A DNA stretch of 64,000 bases from Paenisporosarcina quisquiliarum (GCF_027563315.1 NZ_JAMKBJ010000001.1:310001-374000); one strand, 5' to 3'. Shown: positions 7,649 through 17,726, counted from the stretch's first letter. Numbers and translations: made by a program. Notes: generated from the letters alone by a model not told the origin.

Positions 7649-9051
7649 ATGGATGGAAAAAGTTAAGTCGGACAATCGCTACCCAATCATTGAAGAAAAA
7701 ATGGGCAATCAGTTCGGCAACCGCCATTTTTTTAAGTTTTGCAATCATGAGCATTATTTTATATGTGGCACTTAGAGGTTGGCTATATCAGCAAGAAGAA
7801 CAAGAAGTAAATCGAACCATGCAGGACATAACGTCTTTCTTTGAATCCCAAGGTCCCTTTTTGACCGTACAGGACATTCAATCGAACACAGGGTTAATGA
7901 CATCTATTGTCGATAAAGATCAGACGGTAAGATTGTTGAATGCGGATGGAATTGAAGTCTTGCAAATCAATGATTCAGCGACTTTCAGAGATTTTGATGA
8001 TATTGAAGTGCCTGAAGAAGGCTATGTGCTGACGAAAGAGGATAAATCGTCCATTTCTGCTATAGGAAATGTTCGACTTGGACGTTTTAAAGGATATATC
8101 CAGCTTGAACATCCATTAAAGTCATTTCATTCAAGTAATAACTATATTTTGACGGCTATGTTGTTATTCAGCGTATGCGCCTTGTTATTATCGGGTTGGA
8201 TCGGTTACATTCTGGCTTCTTATTTACTAAAACCCCTTAAGGATTTAAAAATGACAATGGACGACGTCGTGGCACATGGCTTTAAAAAGGAGTTAACGAT
8301 TTCGTACGATGCTAAAGATGAAATTGGTGAGCTGATCATTGTTTATGAAAGCATGATGGCCAAATTGAAGTATTCTTTTGAACAACAGCAACAGTTCATG
8401 GCGGATGCTTCTCATGAACTACGGACACCCATTCAAGTAGTTGAAGGCCATTTATCTCTGTTGAACAGATGGGGAAAAGATGATCCAGAGATTTTGGTAG
8501 AGTCTCTAGGTATTGCCTTGCGTGAAGTGAGTCAAATGAAAACTTTGATTGATGAGATGTTGGAGCTGGCGCGCGGGGAACAAGTGAAGGATCTTCCACC
8601 AACAAATATTATCGAGCACACCGAAGAAGTGATAGAAGAACTAGTTCAAGTGTATCCAGCAGCATACATTGAACATGAACTTCCAGACGACCGAAATCTG
8701 AAAGTACTCATCTCCTCAAATACTTACCAGCAAATTATTCGCAACCTATTAATCAATGCAATCAGATACAGTTTAGAGCCAGCGAATGTTCGTATTTCAT
8801 ATGAACGTACAGAAAAGGATGTTACCATCCATGTGAATGACAAGGGAATCGGTATAGAGCCACAGCATGTATCAAAAATATTTGATCGATTTTACCGTGT
8901 CGATACTGCCAGATCACGAGATTTGGGTGGCAGCGGATTAGGATTGAGTATTGTCAAGATGCTTGTGGAGAATGCCAGAGGTTCTATTCATGTGACCAGT
9001 GATCCTGGTAATGGGTCAACTTTTTCAGTCGTTTTTCCTTTATTAAAATGA
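7645..9051 (+). CDS. HAMP sensor histidine kinase (ArlS/YkoH-like)
   Basis: 468 residues. A first membrane helix (about 25-48) is followed by an extracytoplasmic sensor segment (about 49-165), a second helix (about 166-190), HAMP (about 190-245), a DHp domain with phospho-acceptor H257 in D-A-S-H-E-L-R-T-P, and an ATPase domain with N box (N-L-L-I-N-A-I-R-Y), G1 (D-K-G-I-G-I), F box (F-D-R-F-Y-R-V-D) and G2 (G-G-S-G-L-G-L-S). The sequence just after the histidine (E-G-H-L-S-L-L-N-R-W-G) is characteristic of the ArlS/YkoH group. It partners the overlapping upstream response regulator. The sensed signal is unknown. Confidence 0.93.
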   Translation: MNGWKKLSRTIATQSLKKKWAISSATAIFLSFAIMSIILYVALRGWLYQQEEQEVNRTMQDITSFFESQGPFLTVQDIQSNTGLMTSIVDKDQTVRLLNADGIEVLQINDSATFRDFDDIEVPEEGYVLTKEDKSSISAIGNVRLGRFKGYIQLEHPLKSFHSSNNYILTAMLLFSVCALLLSGWIGYILASYLLKPLKDLKMTMDDVVAHGFKKELTISYDAKDEIGELIIVYESMMAKLKYSFEQQQQFMADASHELRTPIQVVEGHLSLLNRWGKDDPEILVESLGIALREVSQMKTLIDEMLELARGEQVKDLPPTNIIEHTEEVIEELVQVYPAAYIEHELPDDRNLKVLISSNTYQQIIRNLLINAIRYSLEPANVRISYERTEKDVTIHVNDKGIGIEPQHVSKIFDRFYRVDTARSRDLGGSGLGLSIVKMLVENARGSIHVTSDPGNGSTFSVVFPLLK

Positions 9052-9192
9052 AGAAACCTTGTCTAAATGTCGAGTTATTTCGACTTAACGAAAAAGTTTG
9101 CTTAATTTACTAAAAAGCATTGTATTTTCCTATCAGAGTAGTAAGATTGAAATGGAAAAAATGTTCTGCCATTTGCATTGCGTTCGATTCCT

Positions 9193-9220
9193 TTGATATC
9201 AAGAACTAACGTGATAAAAT
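9193..9220 (+). promoter_or_regulatory. Candidate sigma-A promoter of odhAB
   Basis: TTGATA (9193-9198), a 16-nt spacer, and TAAAAT (9215-9220), about 60 nt before the odhA start codon. Five of six -10 positions and four to five of six -35 positions match consensus. No cre-like site is obvious next to it. Confidence 0.5.
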
Positions 9221-9283
9221 AATGTAGATTGTATTAAATAGAAATAGGAAATGCCGCTTGGCAAAAGTTGGAGGGTTTTCTAA

Positions 9284-12091
9284 ATGTCAAAAAACGGGAC
9301 ACCGAACGGGTCACCATGGACTAAACTATCAGGTCCGAATTTAGGTTATGTATTAGAAATGTACGATTTGTTCATGCAATCACCAGAATCTGTTGATGCA
9401 GAACTAGGTGAACTATTTAAACAATATGGCGCTCCATCTACAGATGAAAATATGGTCGATTTCTCTGCAGCAGGTCAAGTTGATCCGAACCATTTAGGTA
9501 AAGTTTTGGCAGCTGTACAATTAGCAGATGCTATTCGTGCACATGGTCATTTAGCAGCGGATATTTATCCATTAAATGATCGACCTAAAGATTCAACAAG
9601 ATTGGATCCTTCATCTTATGGATTAACGGAGTCTGATCTTATAGAAATTCCGGCTTCTTTATTAATGAAAAATGCACCAAAGGATATTCAAAATGGATTG
9701 CAAGTGATTGAGCATCTGAAATCATTCTATACGGATAAAATTGCGTATGAGTTTGCTCATATCATCAATCCACAAGAACGTCAGTGGATTCAATCAAAAA
9801 TTGAATCTTCATCTATGAAATTAACTTTATCGACAGAAGAACGCAAAGCATTGTTAAAACGATTATCTGAAATTGAAGGATTTGAAAAATTCATCCACCG
9901 TACTTTTGTTGGTGCAAAACGATTTTCAATTGAAGGGCTGGATACATTAGTCGTCCTGCTTGATGAATTAGTGCGTCAATCCGAGAAACAAAAAACGAAG
10001 CAGATTCTAATCGGTATGGCTCATCGTGGACGTTTAAATGTCTTAACACACATTATCAATAAACCATATGACATGATGTTTGCTGATTTTGCACATGTTC
10101 CAAATGAATCATTCTTGCCAAAAGATGATTCTTTGAAAATTACCACTGGTTGGTTTGGCGATGTGAAGTACCACATGGGTGCTACTCATACTGCAAAATC
10201 AGGTTTGAAAGTTAAACTTGCTTATAACCCTTCACATCTTGAAGTTGTAAGTCCGATCGTTACAGGTCAAACACGTGCAGCTCAAGAAGAAACGACTAAA
10301 ACTGGTGTACCTTCTCAAAATTCAAAAGCTGCTTATTCCGTGTTAATTCATGGGGATGCTGCTTTCCCTGGTCAAGGTATCGTTACGGAGACGCTAAACT
10401 ATAGCCGTATCCGTGGATTCCAAACAGGTGGATCAATTCATATCATCGCCAACAACATGATTGGATTCACAACTGAATATTACGATTCACGTTCAACACA
10501 TTATTCTTCGGACCCTGCGAAGGGCTTTGAAGTACCAGTTGTACATGTTAACGCTGACGATGTTGAAGCAGTAATTGCAGTTGCGCGTCTTGCATTTGAA
10601 TATCGTGAGCAGTTCGGCAAAGACATCCTAATCGATTTAATCGGTTACCGTCGTTTCGGTCACAACGAAATGGATGAGCCGTTAGTTACAAACCCAACGA
10701 TGTACCACGCTATTCACAAACACCCTACAGTGCGTGCATTATACGGTAAGCAACTAGTTACTGAAAAAGTAGTGGCAGAAGATGAAGTGAAGAAACTTGA
10801 AACTGAAGTACAAAAAACAATGCAGGCTGCATATGACCGCGTAAAAGAAGTGCCACATGCAGAACACCAGGATATTGTAATTCCGGAAGTCGTGTTAAAT
10901 GGTTATCCGGAAGTTCCTACAGGTGTGAAAGAAGAAACACTTGTGAAAATGAATGCTGAACTATTATCATGGCCTTCAGACTTTTCAGCATTTAAGAAAC
11001 TTGAAAAAATTCTTAAACGTCGTGAAGAACCTTTCAAAGGAAAAGGGAAAATCGATTGGGCTCATGCTGAAACTCTGGCATTTGGTTCGATTATCCAAGA
11101 GGGCAATCCAATCCGTTTGACTGGTCAAGATGCACAGCGTGGAACATTCGCACACAGACATCTTGTGTTGCATGATGAAAAAACAGGAGCTGAACTGGTT
11201 CCTTTACACCACATTTCGGATGCTAAAGCATCGTTCGTTGTTTACAACAGTCCATTGACTGAAGCAGCGGTTCTAGGTTACGAATTTGGTTATAACTTAG
11301 AAAACGAAAAAGCGTTAGTCATTTGGGAAGCGCAATACGGGGATTTTGCAAACATGGCGCAAGTTATGTTCGACCAGTTTATTTCCGCAAGTCGTTCAAA
11401 ATGGGGTCAAAAATCAGGGTTGGTTATGTTACTCCCACATGCTTATGAAGGTCAAGGACCCGAGCATTCAAGTGCTCGTCTAGAACGTTATTTGCAAATG
11501 GCTGGAGAAAATAACTGGACAGTTGCAAATCTATCAAGTGCTGCGAACTATTTCCATATTTTACGTCGACAAGCAAAAATGCTTGGAGAAGAGACGATGA
11601 GACCTTTAATAATTGTGTCGCCTAAATCATTGCTTCGTCATCCTCTTGTAGGGGCTGCAGTTGAAGACCTTACAACTGGTCAGTTTGAAACTGTTCTCGA
11701 ACAACCAGGTCTTGGCGAGCAAACAGATAAAGTGGAGAGAATTTTACTAGCAAGTGGTAAGATGGCGATTGATTTAGCTGATAAAGTAAAAGATGGCAAA
11801 GATTTCGACCATCTTCACTTAATTAAAGTTGAACAATTATATCCATTCCCATCTGAAAAAATTCAAGCAATTGTAGAACGTTATCCAAATGCGAAAGAAA
11901 TCGCTTGGGTACAGGAAGAGCCACAAAATATGGGTTCTTGGACATTTGCTGATCCATATTTACGTGATTTAGCTGGAACGAAGAGTGTCAGATATATTGG
12001 CCGTGTTAAACGTTCAAGTCCAGCTGAGGGCGATGGTGAAACACATAAAATTGAACAATCCCGCATTATTGAAGAAGCGGTTTCACGTTAA
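9284..12091 (+). CDS. odhA: 2-oxoglutarate dehydrogenase E1 component
   Basis: 935 residues, the thiamine-diphosphate-dependent decarboxylase of the 2-oxoglutarate dehydrogenase complex in the TCA cycle. Readable landmarks are G-M-A-H-R-G-R-L-N-V-L (about 244-254), the TPP/Mg motif H-G-D-A-A-F-P-G-Q-G, the transketolase-like pyrimidine domain from about residue 590, and Y-G-D-F-A-N-M-A-Q-V-M-F. Length agrees with Bacillus OdhA (about 940). ATG follows GGAGGGTTTTCTAA. odhB follows after 28 nt in one operon. Dihydrolipoyl dehydrogenase for this complex is not adjacent and presumably comes from the pdh operon elsewhere. Confidence 0.96.
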   Translation: MSKNGTPNGSPWTKLSGPNLGYVLEMYDLFMQSPESVDAELGELFKQYGAPSTDENMVDFSAAGQVDPNHLGKVLAAVQLADAIRAHGHLAADIYPLNDRPKDSTRLDPSSYGLTESDLIEIPASLLMKNAPKDIQNGLQVIEHLKSFYTDKIAYEFAHIINPQERQWIQSKIESSSMKLTLSTEERKALLKRLSEIEGFEKFIHRTFVGAKRFSIEGLDTLVVLLDELVRQSEKQKTKQILIGMAHRGRLNVLTHIINKPYDMMFADFAHVPNESFLPKDDSLKITTGWFGDVKYHMGATHTAKSGLKVKLAYNPSHLEVVSPIVTGQTRAAQEETTKTGVPSQNSKAAYSVLIHGDAAFPGQGIVTETLNYSRIRGFQTGGSIHIIANNMIGFTTEYYDSRSTHYSSDPAKGFEVPVVHVNADDVEAVIAVARLAFEYREQFGKDILIDLIGYRRFGHNEMDEPLVTNPTMYHAIHKHPTVRALYGKQLVTEKVVAEDEVKKLETEVQKTMQAAYDRVKEVPHAEHQDIVIPEVVLNGYPEVPTGVKEETLVKMNAELLSWPSDFSAFKKLEKILKRREEPFKGKGKIDWAHAETLAFGSIIQEGNPIRLTGQDAQRGTFAHRHLVLHDEKTGAELVPLHHISDAKASFVVYNSPLTEAAVLGYEFGYNLENEKALVIWEAQYGDFANMAQVMFDQFISASRSKWGQKSGLVMLLPHAYEGQGPEHSSARLERYLQMAGENNWTVANLSSAANYFHILRRQAKMLGEETMRPLIIVSPKSLLRHPLVGAAVEDLTTGQFETVLEQPGLGEQTDKVERILLASGKMAIDLADKVKDGKDFDHLHLIKVEQLYPFPSEKIQAIVERYPNAKEIAWVQEEPQNMGSWTFADPYLRDLAGTKSVRYIGRVKRSSPAEGDGETHKIEQSRIIEEAVSR

Positions 12092-12119
12092 AACCGATTG
12101 ATTAGAGGAGGAAAATATA

Positions 12120-13388
12120 GTGGCAGAAATTAAAGTACCCGAATTAGCAGAATCGATTACAGAAGGAACAATCGCACAATGGTTGAAACAACCGGGCGAT
12201 ACAGTTGAAAAAGGTGAATTCATTGTTGAACTTGAAACAGATAAAGTAAACGTTGAAGTCATTTCAGAAGAAGCAGGAGTAGTTCAAGAACTACTTGCTG
12301 CTGAAGGAGATACAGTTGAAGTTGGGCAAGTAATCGCTGTTGTTGGTGAAGCTTCTGGTAGCTCGACGAAGAGCCCAGTTGAAGCAGATCCTGCGGAAGC
12401 TGACGCGCCAGTAAAAGATGTAGAAGCAGCTCCTAAACAACAAGCGGCGGCTCCGGCTCCTGTTGCTAAAGAAGAATCTTCTTCTACAGAGCGCACAATC
12501 GCTAGCCCAGCTGCACGCAAACTTGCTCGTGAAAAAGGAATTGATTTACAAGCCGTATCAACTGTTGATCCGATGGGTCGTGTACGCGTTCAAGACGTTG
12601 AAGCACATTCGAATGCTCCTAAACAAGCGCCTGCAGCACCTGCAGCACCAGCGGCTCCAAAAGCAGCTCCTGCACCAAAAGCAGCAGATGACCGTGTGAA
12701 ACGCGAGAAAATGTCTCGTCGTCGTCAAACAATCGCTAACCGTTTGTTAGAAGTTAAGCAATCAACTGCGATGTTGACTACATTCAACGAAATCGATATG
12801 ACAAACGTTATGGCTTTACGTTCTCGTAAAAAAGATAAATTCTTTGAAGATCATGATGTTCGTTTAGGCTTCATGTCATTCTTCACGAAAGCTGTTACTT
12901 CTGCACTTAAAAAATACCCATATGTTAACGCAGAGCTTGATGGGGATGAAATCCTATTGAAACAGTTCTATGATGTAGGTATTGCGGTTTCAACTGAAGA
13001 AGGTTTGGTTGTACCAATCGTTCGTGATACTGACCGTAAAAACTTCGCAGAAATTGAAGCGACAATCGGCGAGTTAGCTAAAAAAGCTCGCGACAAAAAA
13101 CTTCAAATTTCTGATATGACAGGTGGATCATTCACAATCACAAATGGTGGAGTATTCGGTTCCCTAATGTCCACACCAATTTTGAACGGTACTCAAGTAG
13201 GTATTCTTGGAATGCATACTATCCAAAAACGTCCAGTTGCAATCGGTGACGAAGTTCAAATCCGTCCGATGATGTACGTGGCTCTATCTTATGACCACCG
13301 CGTAATTGATGGAAAAGACTCAGTTGGATTCTTGAAAACTGTTAAAGAATTAATCGAAAACCCAGAAGACTTACTGTTAGAGTCTTAA
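12120..13388 (+). CDS. odhB: Dihydrolipoyllysine succinyltransferase (2-oxoglutarate dehydrogenase E2)
   Basis: 422 residues with a GTG start after AGGAGGAAAATATA. Domains in order are a lipoyl domain (1-77) with lipoylated K42 in E-T-D-K-V-N, an Ala/Pro/Lys-rich linker (about 80-125), an E3/E1-binding domain (about 130-165, [10 protein letters not shown]), a second Ala/Pro linker (about 168-195) and a CATRASE domain (about 200-422) ending with the catalytic Y-D-H-R-V-I-D-G. It transfers succinyl groups to CoA in the odhA-encoded complex. It is the last gene of the odhAB operon, followed by a strong terminator. Confidence 0.96.
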   Translation: MAEIKVPELAESITEGTIAQWLKQPGDTVEKGEFIVELETDKVNVEVISEEAGVVQELLAAEGDTVEVGQVIAVVGEASGSSTKSPVEADPAEADAPVKDVEAAPKQQAAAPAPVAKEESSSTERTIASPAARKLAREKGIDLQAVSTVDPMGRVRVQDVEAHSNAPKQAPAAPAAPAAPKAAPAPKAADDRVKREKMSRRRQTIANRLLEVKQSTAMLTTFNEIDMTNVMALRSRKKDKFFEDHDVRLGFMSFFTKAVTSALKKYPYVNAELDGDEILLKQFYDVGIAVSTEEGLVVPIVRDTDRKNFAEIEATIGELAKKARDKKLQISDMTGGSFTITNGGVFGSLMSTPILNGTQVGILGMHTIQKRPVAIGDEVQIRPMMYVALSYDHRVIDGKDSVGFLKTVKELIENPEDLLLES

Positions 13389-13398
13389 GAAATAGATT

Positions 13399-13432
13399 GC
13401 AGCTTCGCATTGGTATGCGAAGTTGCTTTTTT
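13399..13432 (+). terminator. odhAB terminator
   Basis: A hairpin with arms GCAgCTTCGCAT and ATGCGAAGtTGC, a 3-4-nt loop and T6. Confidence 0.85.
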
Positions 13433-13503
13433 GATTCTTTTTTATGAAGTGGTGGAAGAATCAGCTAGGTTGTTCAACCGATTTATAACAAGAAAACTGA
13501 TTT

Positions 13504-13609
13504 TGTACAACCTGGAGAGCGATTCTGTCTACCTGGAATTGATATCTGTCTACCTGAAAAGCAAAACTGTCTACCTGGAGCGCAGTTCTGTCAACCTGGA
13601 GTCGAACAC
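13504..13609 (+). repeat. 21-bp tandem repeat (five units) encoding a VYLE-type heptad
   Basis: Five consecutive 21-nt units share the core TGTCTACCTGGA, with divergent right halves (unit starts near 13505, 13526, 13547, 13568, 13589). Read in frame they give the heptads LYNLESD, SVYLELI, SVYLKSK, TVYLERS and SVNLESN. The open frame spanning them (13410-13616) starts inside the odhB terminator and has no ribosome site, so I do not call it a gene. The array lies in a 330-bp intergenic gap between odhB and the DUF6501 gene. Confidence 0.8.
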
Positions 13610-13718
13610 TATCTAGCTGTCCGTTAATAAGCTTTGGAACTGTGATGGATTATGATATTGTTGATTATCCTCAAGCGCTTGCTTATACTAGAGAGAGTAA
13701 GAATAGAGGAGATGAATC

Positions 13719-13916
13719 ATGTTACATAATGTTTGGAAAGAGACACCTACCCTTAAAACAGTCACTTGCGTTCATACAAACGCAGCAAAATTCTCTGTAT
13801 CGAATGTGCTCACTGTAGGAAAAACATATGAAGTGAAAAACGAAACAGAAGAATTTATTTTTGTTGTTGATAACACTGGTCACATCGGTGGCTTTTATAA
13901 GGAATATTTTGAATAA
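13719..13916 (+). CDS. Small DUF6501-family protein
   Basis: 65 residues, acidic, no membrane segment or signal peptide. The pattern M-L-H-N-V-W, C-V-H-T-N-A, G-K-x-Y-x-V-K-N-E-T-E-E-F, F-V-V-D-N-T-G and the end G-G-F-Y-K-E-Y-F matches a small conserved Bacillales protein annotated DUF6501. It looks like a compact beta-barrel (SH3-like). Function is unknown. Start is ATG with GAGGAGATGAATC upstream. It stands alone with its own terminator. Confidence 0.8.
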   Translation: MLHNVWKETPTLKTVTCVHTNAAKFSVSNVLTVGKTYEVKNETEEFIFVVDNTGHIGGFYKEYFE

Positions 13917-13948
13917 CCGATGAATCTTTCATCGGTTTTTTCTTTTTT
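13917..13948 (+). terminator. Terminator of the DUF6501 gene
   Basis: CCGATGA / TCATCGG hairpin followed by T6-C-T7. It begins right after the stop codon. Confidence 0.85.
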
Positions 13949-14105
13949 TCAATTAACTTTTTATCATTATATAGGAATGTCTTTTTTGTTTGCTCACAGA
14001 ACATGTGCCAAGAAAATTTGTTCATCATTCCGTTTGTAATCACTAAAATGACTCTATTTCAGAAAATGGGGAGCAATATGTTCTTCTTTTAGGAGGTAAA
14101 ACAAT

Positions 14106-14975
14106 TTGAGTACACAATCACTAATATTACAATCTCAATCTACTCGTAAACAGCGAACACATTCAGAAGATCATTCAGCATTGATTGGTCGTGGTGGATA
14201 TATGTCACCATTGCCACATTTATGGGAAGATTTATTACTGAGTGTCGTATTGCAAAAAAACATCTTACTTAAAGGACCATCAGGGTCAGGGAAGACGAAA
14301 CTGGCTGAGTCGATTTCATCCTTTTTCGCACAACCGATGCACAGTATCAATTGCTCGGTTGATCTGGACGCTGAGGCACTTCTTGGTTTTAAAACACTCG
14401 TTCAGGAAAACGGACAAACCAATATTGATTTTGTTGAAGGACCTGTGATTCAAGCGATGAGATACGGTCATATTTTATATATCGATGAAATCAATATGGC
14501 GAAACCTGAAACTTTGCCAATCCTGCATAGTGTTCTGGATCACCGACGTATGCTGACAAATCCTTTCACTGGAGAAGTTTTGCACGCGCATAACGATTTC
14601 ACTGTAATCGCAGCTATAAATGAAGGATATATCGGGACTTCGCCATTAAATGAAGCGTTAAAAAATCGTTTTATTTCTTTTGCTATTCCGTATTTGACTG
14701 GCGAGCCTCTTCGTGAACTATTCGTTCGCGAATACCCAAAAGCTTCACCGAACCTTATTAAAACCATGCTTCATCTCTCGGAAGATATGTTTATTCAAGT
14801 CCAAAATGGTTTGTTGAGTGAAGAAGCCGCTTCGATTCGCAGTCTGCTCGATGCAACAGAACTTGCTCAACACATTGATCCACTTCGAGCAATCCGATAC
14901 GCCATTGCAGAAAAACTGGACGATGAAAGTGAGAAAGAATTGGTCATGGAACTCGCGAATACTTGGATTAAGTGA
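14106..14975 (+). CDS. yojN: MoxR-type AAA+ ATPase (YojN-like)
   Basis: 289 residues, TTG start preceded by AGGAGGTAAAACAA. AAA+ module: Walker A G-P-S-G-S-G-K-T-K (about 57-65), Walker B I-L-Y-I-D-E-I-N (about 121-128), sensor 1 in T-V-I-A-A-I-N-E (about 164-171), and the arginine-containing N-R-F-I-S-F segment. MoxR ATPases act as chaperones that insert metal or cofactor or assemble a partner together with a VWA protein. The VWA gene is directly downstream (11 nt). In B. subtilis the homologous pair also lies beside odhAB, so the neighbourhood is conserved. The client protein is unknown. Confidence 0.85.
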   Translation: MSTQSLILQSQSTRKQRTHSEDHSALIGRGGYMSPLPHLWEDLLLSVVLQKNILLKGPSGSGKTKLAESISSFFAQPMHSINCSVDLDAEALLGFKTLVQENGQTNIDFVEGPVIQAMRYGHILYIDEINMAKPETLPILHSVLDHRRMLTNPFTGEVLHAHNDFTVIAAINEGYIGTSPLNEALKNRFISFAIPYLTGEPLRELFVREYPKASPNLIKTMLHLSEDMFIQVQNGLLSEEAASIRSLLDATELAQHIDPLRAIRYAIAEKLDDESEKELVMELANTWIK

Positions 14976-14985
14976 GGTGAGTTAA

Positions 14986-16878
14986 ATGTCATCAGTCAAC
15001 CGATTTATTCAATTCAATAACGAAACAATCAATGCAAAAAGAATGATTCAGTTGGAACAATTAGCAAGGGCTTTGAGCCGAACTCCGTATTTAACATTGA
15101 CCGTTCGCAAATTGATGGAATTCCGGCCGAAAGAAGGCGCTATTTCCATAAGCCATTTTTGGCAACATCGGGATCCAGAGGTTGAACAGAACGGTCAATT
15201 GTCTGATTTGTATTTATTAACTGCTGGTTATTGGCGTCATTTTAACCTATCATCATGGAATCGGTATAAGAAAGAAGTTATGCAATTTCCACTTAAAGAA
15301 TTTGCGATGCAACTTGCGTTAAGTGCAGAAGAATTTAGACTTTCCAACTTAATTCGACAAGAACGTCCTGGAACCGACAAGGCATTTTCAGTACGTGAAG
15401 ATGTCTATACGACTTACCATGAACAGCAAATGAATGTAAATCTAAATAAAGGTTTTATCAGTGATAGTTTGTTTAATTATCTATACTTGTCACTTCGTAA
15501 AGGCTCACAGACCGTCATAATAAATGACGATATTCCCGGATACTTCCAAAGAATTCTTTCGAAATGGCAATTTATTTACGATGCAAAATCAACAGCCGAC
15601 TGTTGCAAAATCTGTCTTGATATTCTTTATTCATTAGAAGAAGAGCTAACAAAAGATTTAACTCATACTTTCCTGACAATTCATGAAAACTTACTGTTGC
15701 TGGCTTATGAAGCTAAAGCTCAGCATCAGATTGATCAGCAAAATTCAGATGAACAACCTATACAGGATTCTATTGAAGAAATGTTCAGAGCATGGCACCG
15801 TGAAAGTGAGAAACAAGCCGGTCCACATATGGAATTTGATTTAACAAAAGGAAACAAAGGGAACACAGACAATGGGCGATTTGAAGAAGGTGACGATGCC
15901 AATGAAATTCAAAGTGAAGGTGTCGGTTCTTCTCATTCCAATAAGAAATCAAAACAAGATGCCCAAATGAATGGTAAATCCGAAAAGAAAAGTACAAAAC
16001 ATTCCGGTGAGCGATTCGGGGACGAGCATCAATTCGTAACCATCGAGGAAAAAAGAATCGTTCCTAAGGAGTTTTCGTCGTTAAAAAACAATATTTTAAC
16101 GATTCGTGCAGAGCAAAAGCCATATGTAAAAGCATTTACAAAAGAAATGAGAAAACGAATCGATCAGAAAATGGAAAACAAACGGTCTAATTTAACTAAA
16201 GGTCGATTAACGCCAAATTTGACCTCTTTGTTAACAGAACAACGTCCTAAACCTTTTTATAAAAAAAATAATCCTTCGTTGCCATTGGATGCGGTTTTTG
16301 GACTATTGGTAGATAGCTCAGCGTCCATGATTGACAAGATGGATGAAACGAAAAAAGCGGTACTGCTGTTTCATGATGTATTGAGGGATTTAGGTATTCG
16401 TCATGATATTGTGTCTTATTATGAAGATGCCTATGAAGCTTCTGAACATGAACAGCCGAATTCATTTTTATTTTGTCATCAAGTGGAAGACGGTATAAAA
16501 GATCATGCGGCAGAGATTCTTTCACTGGAAGCACACGAAGATAATCGGGACGGATTGGCGATTCGCTGGATGGCAGAAAGACTTCATAAACGTCCTGAGA
16601 AGAATAAATTTCTTTTGCTGTTTTCTGATGGGGAACCTTCAGCTTATGGATACGCTGCAAATGGCATTGTCGATACAGCAGAAGCAGTCATTGAATCCGA
16701 GAAAAAAGGGATTCATATACTCCATTTGTATTTAAGTACGGCTCAACCAGTGGAAGAACAATTACAATTATTTAAAATGATGTTCGGTCCAAGAACCGCA
16801 ACTGCGAGAAATGTCGATGAGTTTACAACACAGACATTACGACTGTTACGTCGGATGTTATTCCTGATTGTAAAATGA
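14986..16878 (+). CDS. yojO: VWA-domain protein partner of the MoxR ATPase (YojO-like)
   Basis: 630 residues. The N-terminal two-thirds is helical and of unknown fold. A low-complexity charged linker (about 285-345, rich in K, S, N, E) precedes a C-terminal von Willebrand A domain (about 430-630) with an intact MIDAS D-S-S-A-S motif (about 445), a later T/D and the L-L-F-S-D-G-E-P-S strand. It resembles CobT/NorD-like partners of MoxR ATPases, binding a metal and presenting a client. Start ATG follows GAGGTGAGTTAA. It is transcribed with the ATPase. Client unknown. Confidence 0.82.
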   Translation: MSSVNRFIQFNNETINAKRMIQLEQLARALSRTPYLTLTVRKLMEFRPKEGAISISHFWQHRDPEVEQNGQLSDLYLLTAGYWRHFNLSSWNRYKKEVMQFPLKEFAMQLALSAEEFRLSNLIRQERPGTDKAFSVREDVYTTYHEQQMNVNLNKGFISDSLFNYLYLSLRKGSQTVIINDDIPGYFQRILSKWQFIYDAKSTADCCKICLDILYSLEEELTKDLTHTFLTIHENLLLLAYEAKAQHQIDQQNSDEQPIQDSIEEMFRAWHRESEKQAGPHMEFDLTKGNKGNTDNGRFEEGDDANEIQSEGVGSSHSNKKSKQDAQMNGKSEKKSTKHSGERFGDEHQFVTIEEKRIVPKEFSSLKNNILTIRAEQKPYVKAFTKEMRKRIDQKMENKRSNLTKGRLTPNLTSLLTEQRPKPFYKKNNPSLPLDAVFGLLVDSSASMIDKMDETKKAVLLFHDVLRDLGIRHDIVSYYEDAYEASEHEQPNSFLFCHQVEDGIKDHAAEILSLEAHEDNRDGLAIRWMAERLHKRPEKNKFLLLFSDGEPSAYGYAANGIVDTAEAVIESEKKGIHILHLYLSTAQPVEEQLQLFKMMFGPRTATARNVDEFTTQTLRLLRRMLFLIVK

Positions 16879-16918
16879 ATCATTTATAACGAATCTCGAT
16901 TTTCGGAGGTAAGTACTT

Positions 16919-17692
16919 ATGAACCAATTACAAAATAAAATAGCTATTGTAACAGGCGCAAGCCGACTACAAGGAATCGGAGCAGCTATTCTCCGAGAAC
17001 TTGCAGATGCAGGTTATGATATCTTTTTTACGTATTGGACAGAATATGATAAAAAAATGCCTTGGAGCATGAATATCGAAGAACCAGTGAAATTAAAGGA
17101 AGAGTTATTGAAGAAAGGTGTAAAAGTGTCATGTATGGAGTTGGATTTGAGCCATCCAAATGCACCTGAACAGCTCTTTATGAGAATTGAAGAAGATTTG
17201 GGTCAACCAGATATTTTGATAAATAATGCTGCCTACTCAACGAACAATGATTACTCTTCCATAACTGCAGAAGAATTGGATAAACACTATATGATTAATA
17301 TTCGCGCCACAACTTTATTAAGTAGCAAGTTTGCCAAGAACTTTAAGAAGAAAACTGGAGGAAGGATAATCAATCTAACTTCCGGACAATTTCAAGGACC
17401 CATGCCTGGTGAACTTGCTTATGCCACAACAAAAGGTGCAGTTGATGCTCTTACTATTACAATGGCAGCTGAACTTGCACCTTTAGGAATTACTGTCAAT
17501 GCAATCAATCCAGGTCCAACCAATACGGGATGGATGACAGAGGAAATAAAAAGCGAGTTAATAAATAAATTCCCTTTCGGTAGGATAGGGGAGCCTATTG
17601 ATGTTGCAAAAGCCATAAAATTTCTTGTAAGTGACGACGCAAGTTGGATTACAGGCCAAATTATCCATTCTGAAGGTGGATTTAAGAGGTAA
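16919..17692 (+). CDS. Short-chain dehydrogenase/reductase
   Basis: 257 residues, classical SDR fold. The cofactor loop is V-T-G-A-S-R-L-Q-G-I-G (about 12-22), slightly longer than the usual T-G-x-x-x-G-I-G. N-N-A-A follows (about 103-106), then catalytic S in I-N-L-T-S-G-Q, Y-A-T-T-K as the Y-x-x-x-K pair (about 169-173), and an N-P-G-P-T-N-T-G segment after beta-6. The C-terminus carries the W-I-T-G-Q-I-I-H-S-E-G-G signature. It probably uses NADP(H). The substrate is unknown; it resembles FabG-like reductases but sits alone. ATG follows CGGAGGTAAGTACTT. Confidence 0.88.
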   Translation: MNQLQNKIAIVTGASRLQGIGAAILRELADAGYDIFFTYWTEYDKKMPWSMNIEEPVKLKEELLKKGVKVSCMELDLSHPNAPEQLFMRIEEDLGQPDILINNAAYSTNNDYSSITAEELDKHYMINIRATTLLSSKFAKNFKKKTGGRIINLTSGQFQGPMPGELAYATTKGAVDALTITMAAELAPLGITVNAINPGPTNTGWMTEEIKSELINKFPFGRIGEPIDVAKAIKFLVSDDASWITGQIIHSEGGFKR

Positions 17693-17726
17693 GAAAACCG
17701 TCCTCATTAACGAGGACGGTTTTCTT
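17691..17726. terminator. Bidirectional terminator (SDR / TelA)
   Basis: Perfect 15-bp stem with arms AAGAAAACCGTCCTC and GAGGACGGTTTTCTT around ATTAAC. It lies at the junction of convergent genes and overlaps the last TelA codons. Confidence 0.88.

Noticed and set aside
13410-13616. Open frame of 68 codons containing the VYLE repeats, as a gene
   Set aside because: It starts within the odhB terminator stem, has no ribosome site, and its length is explained by a 21-nt repeat period that keeps frames open.
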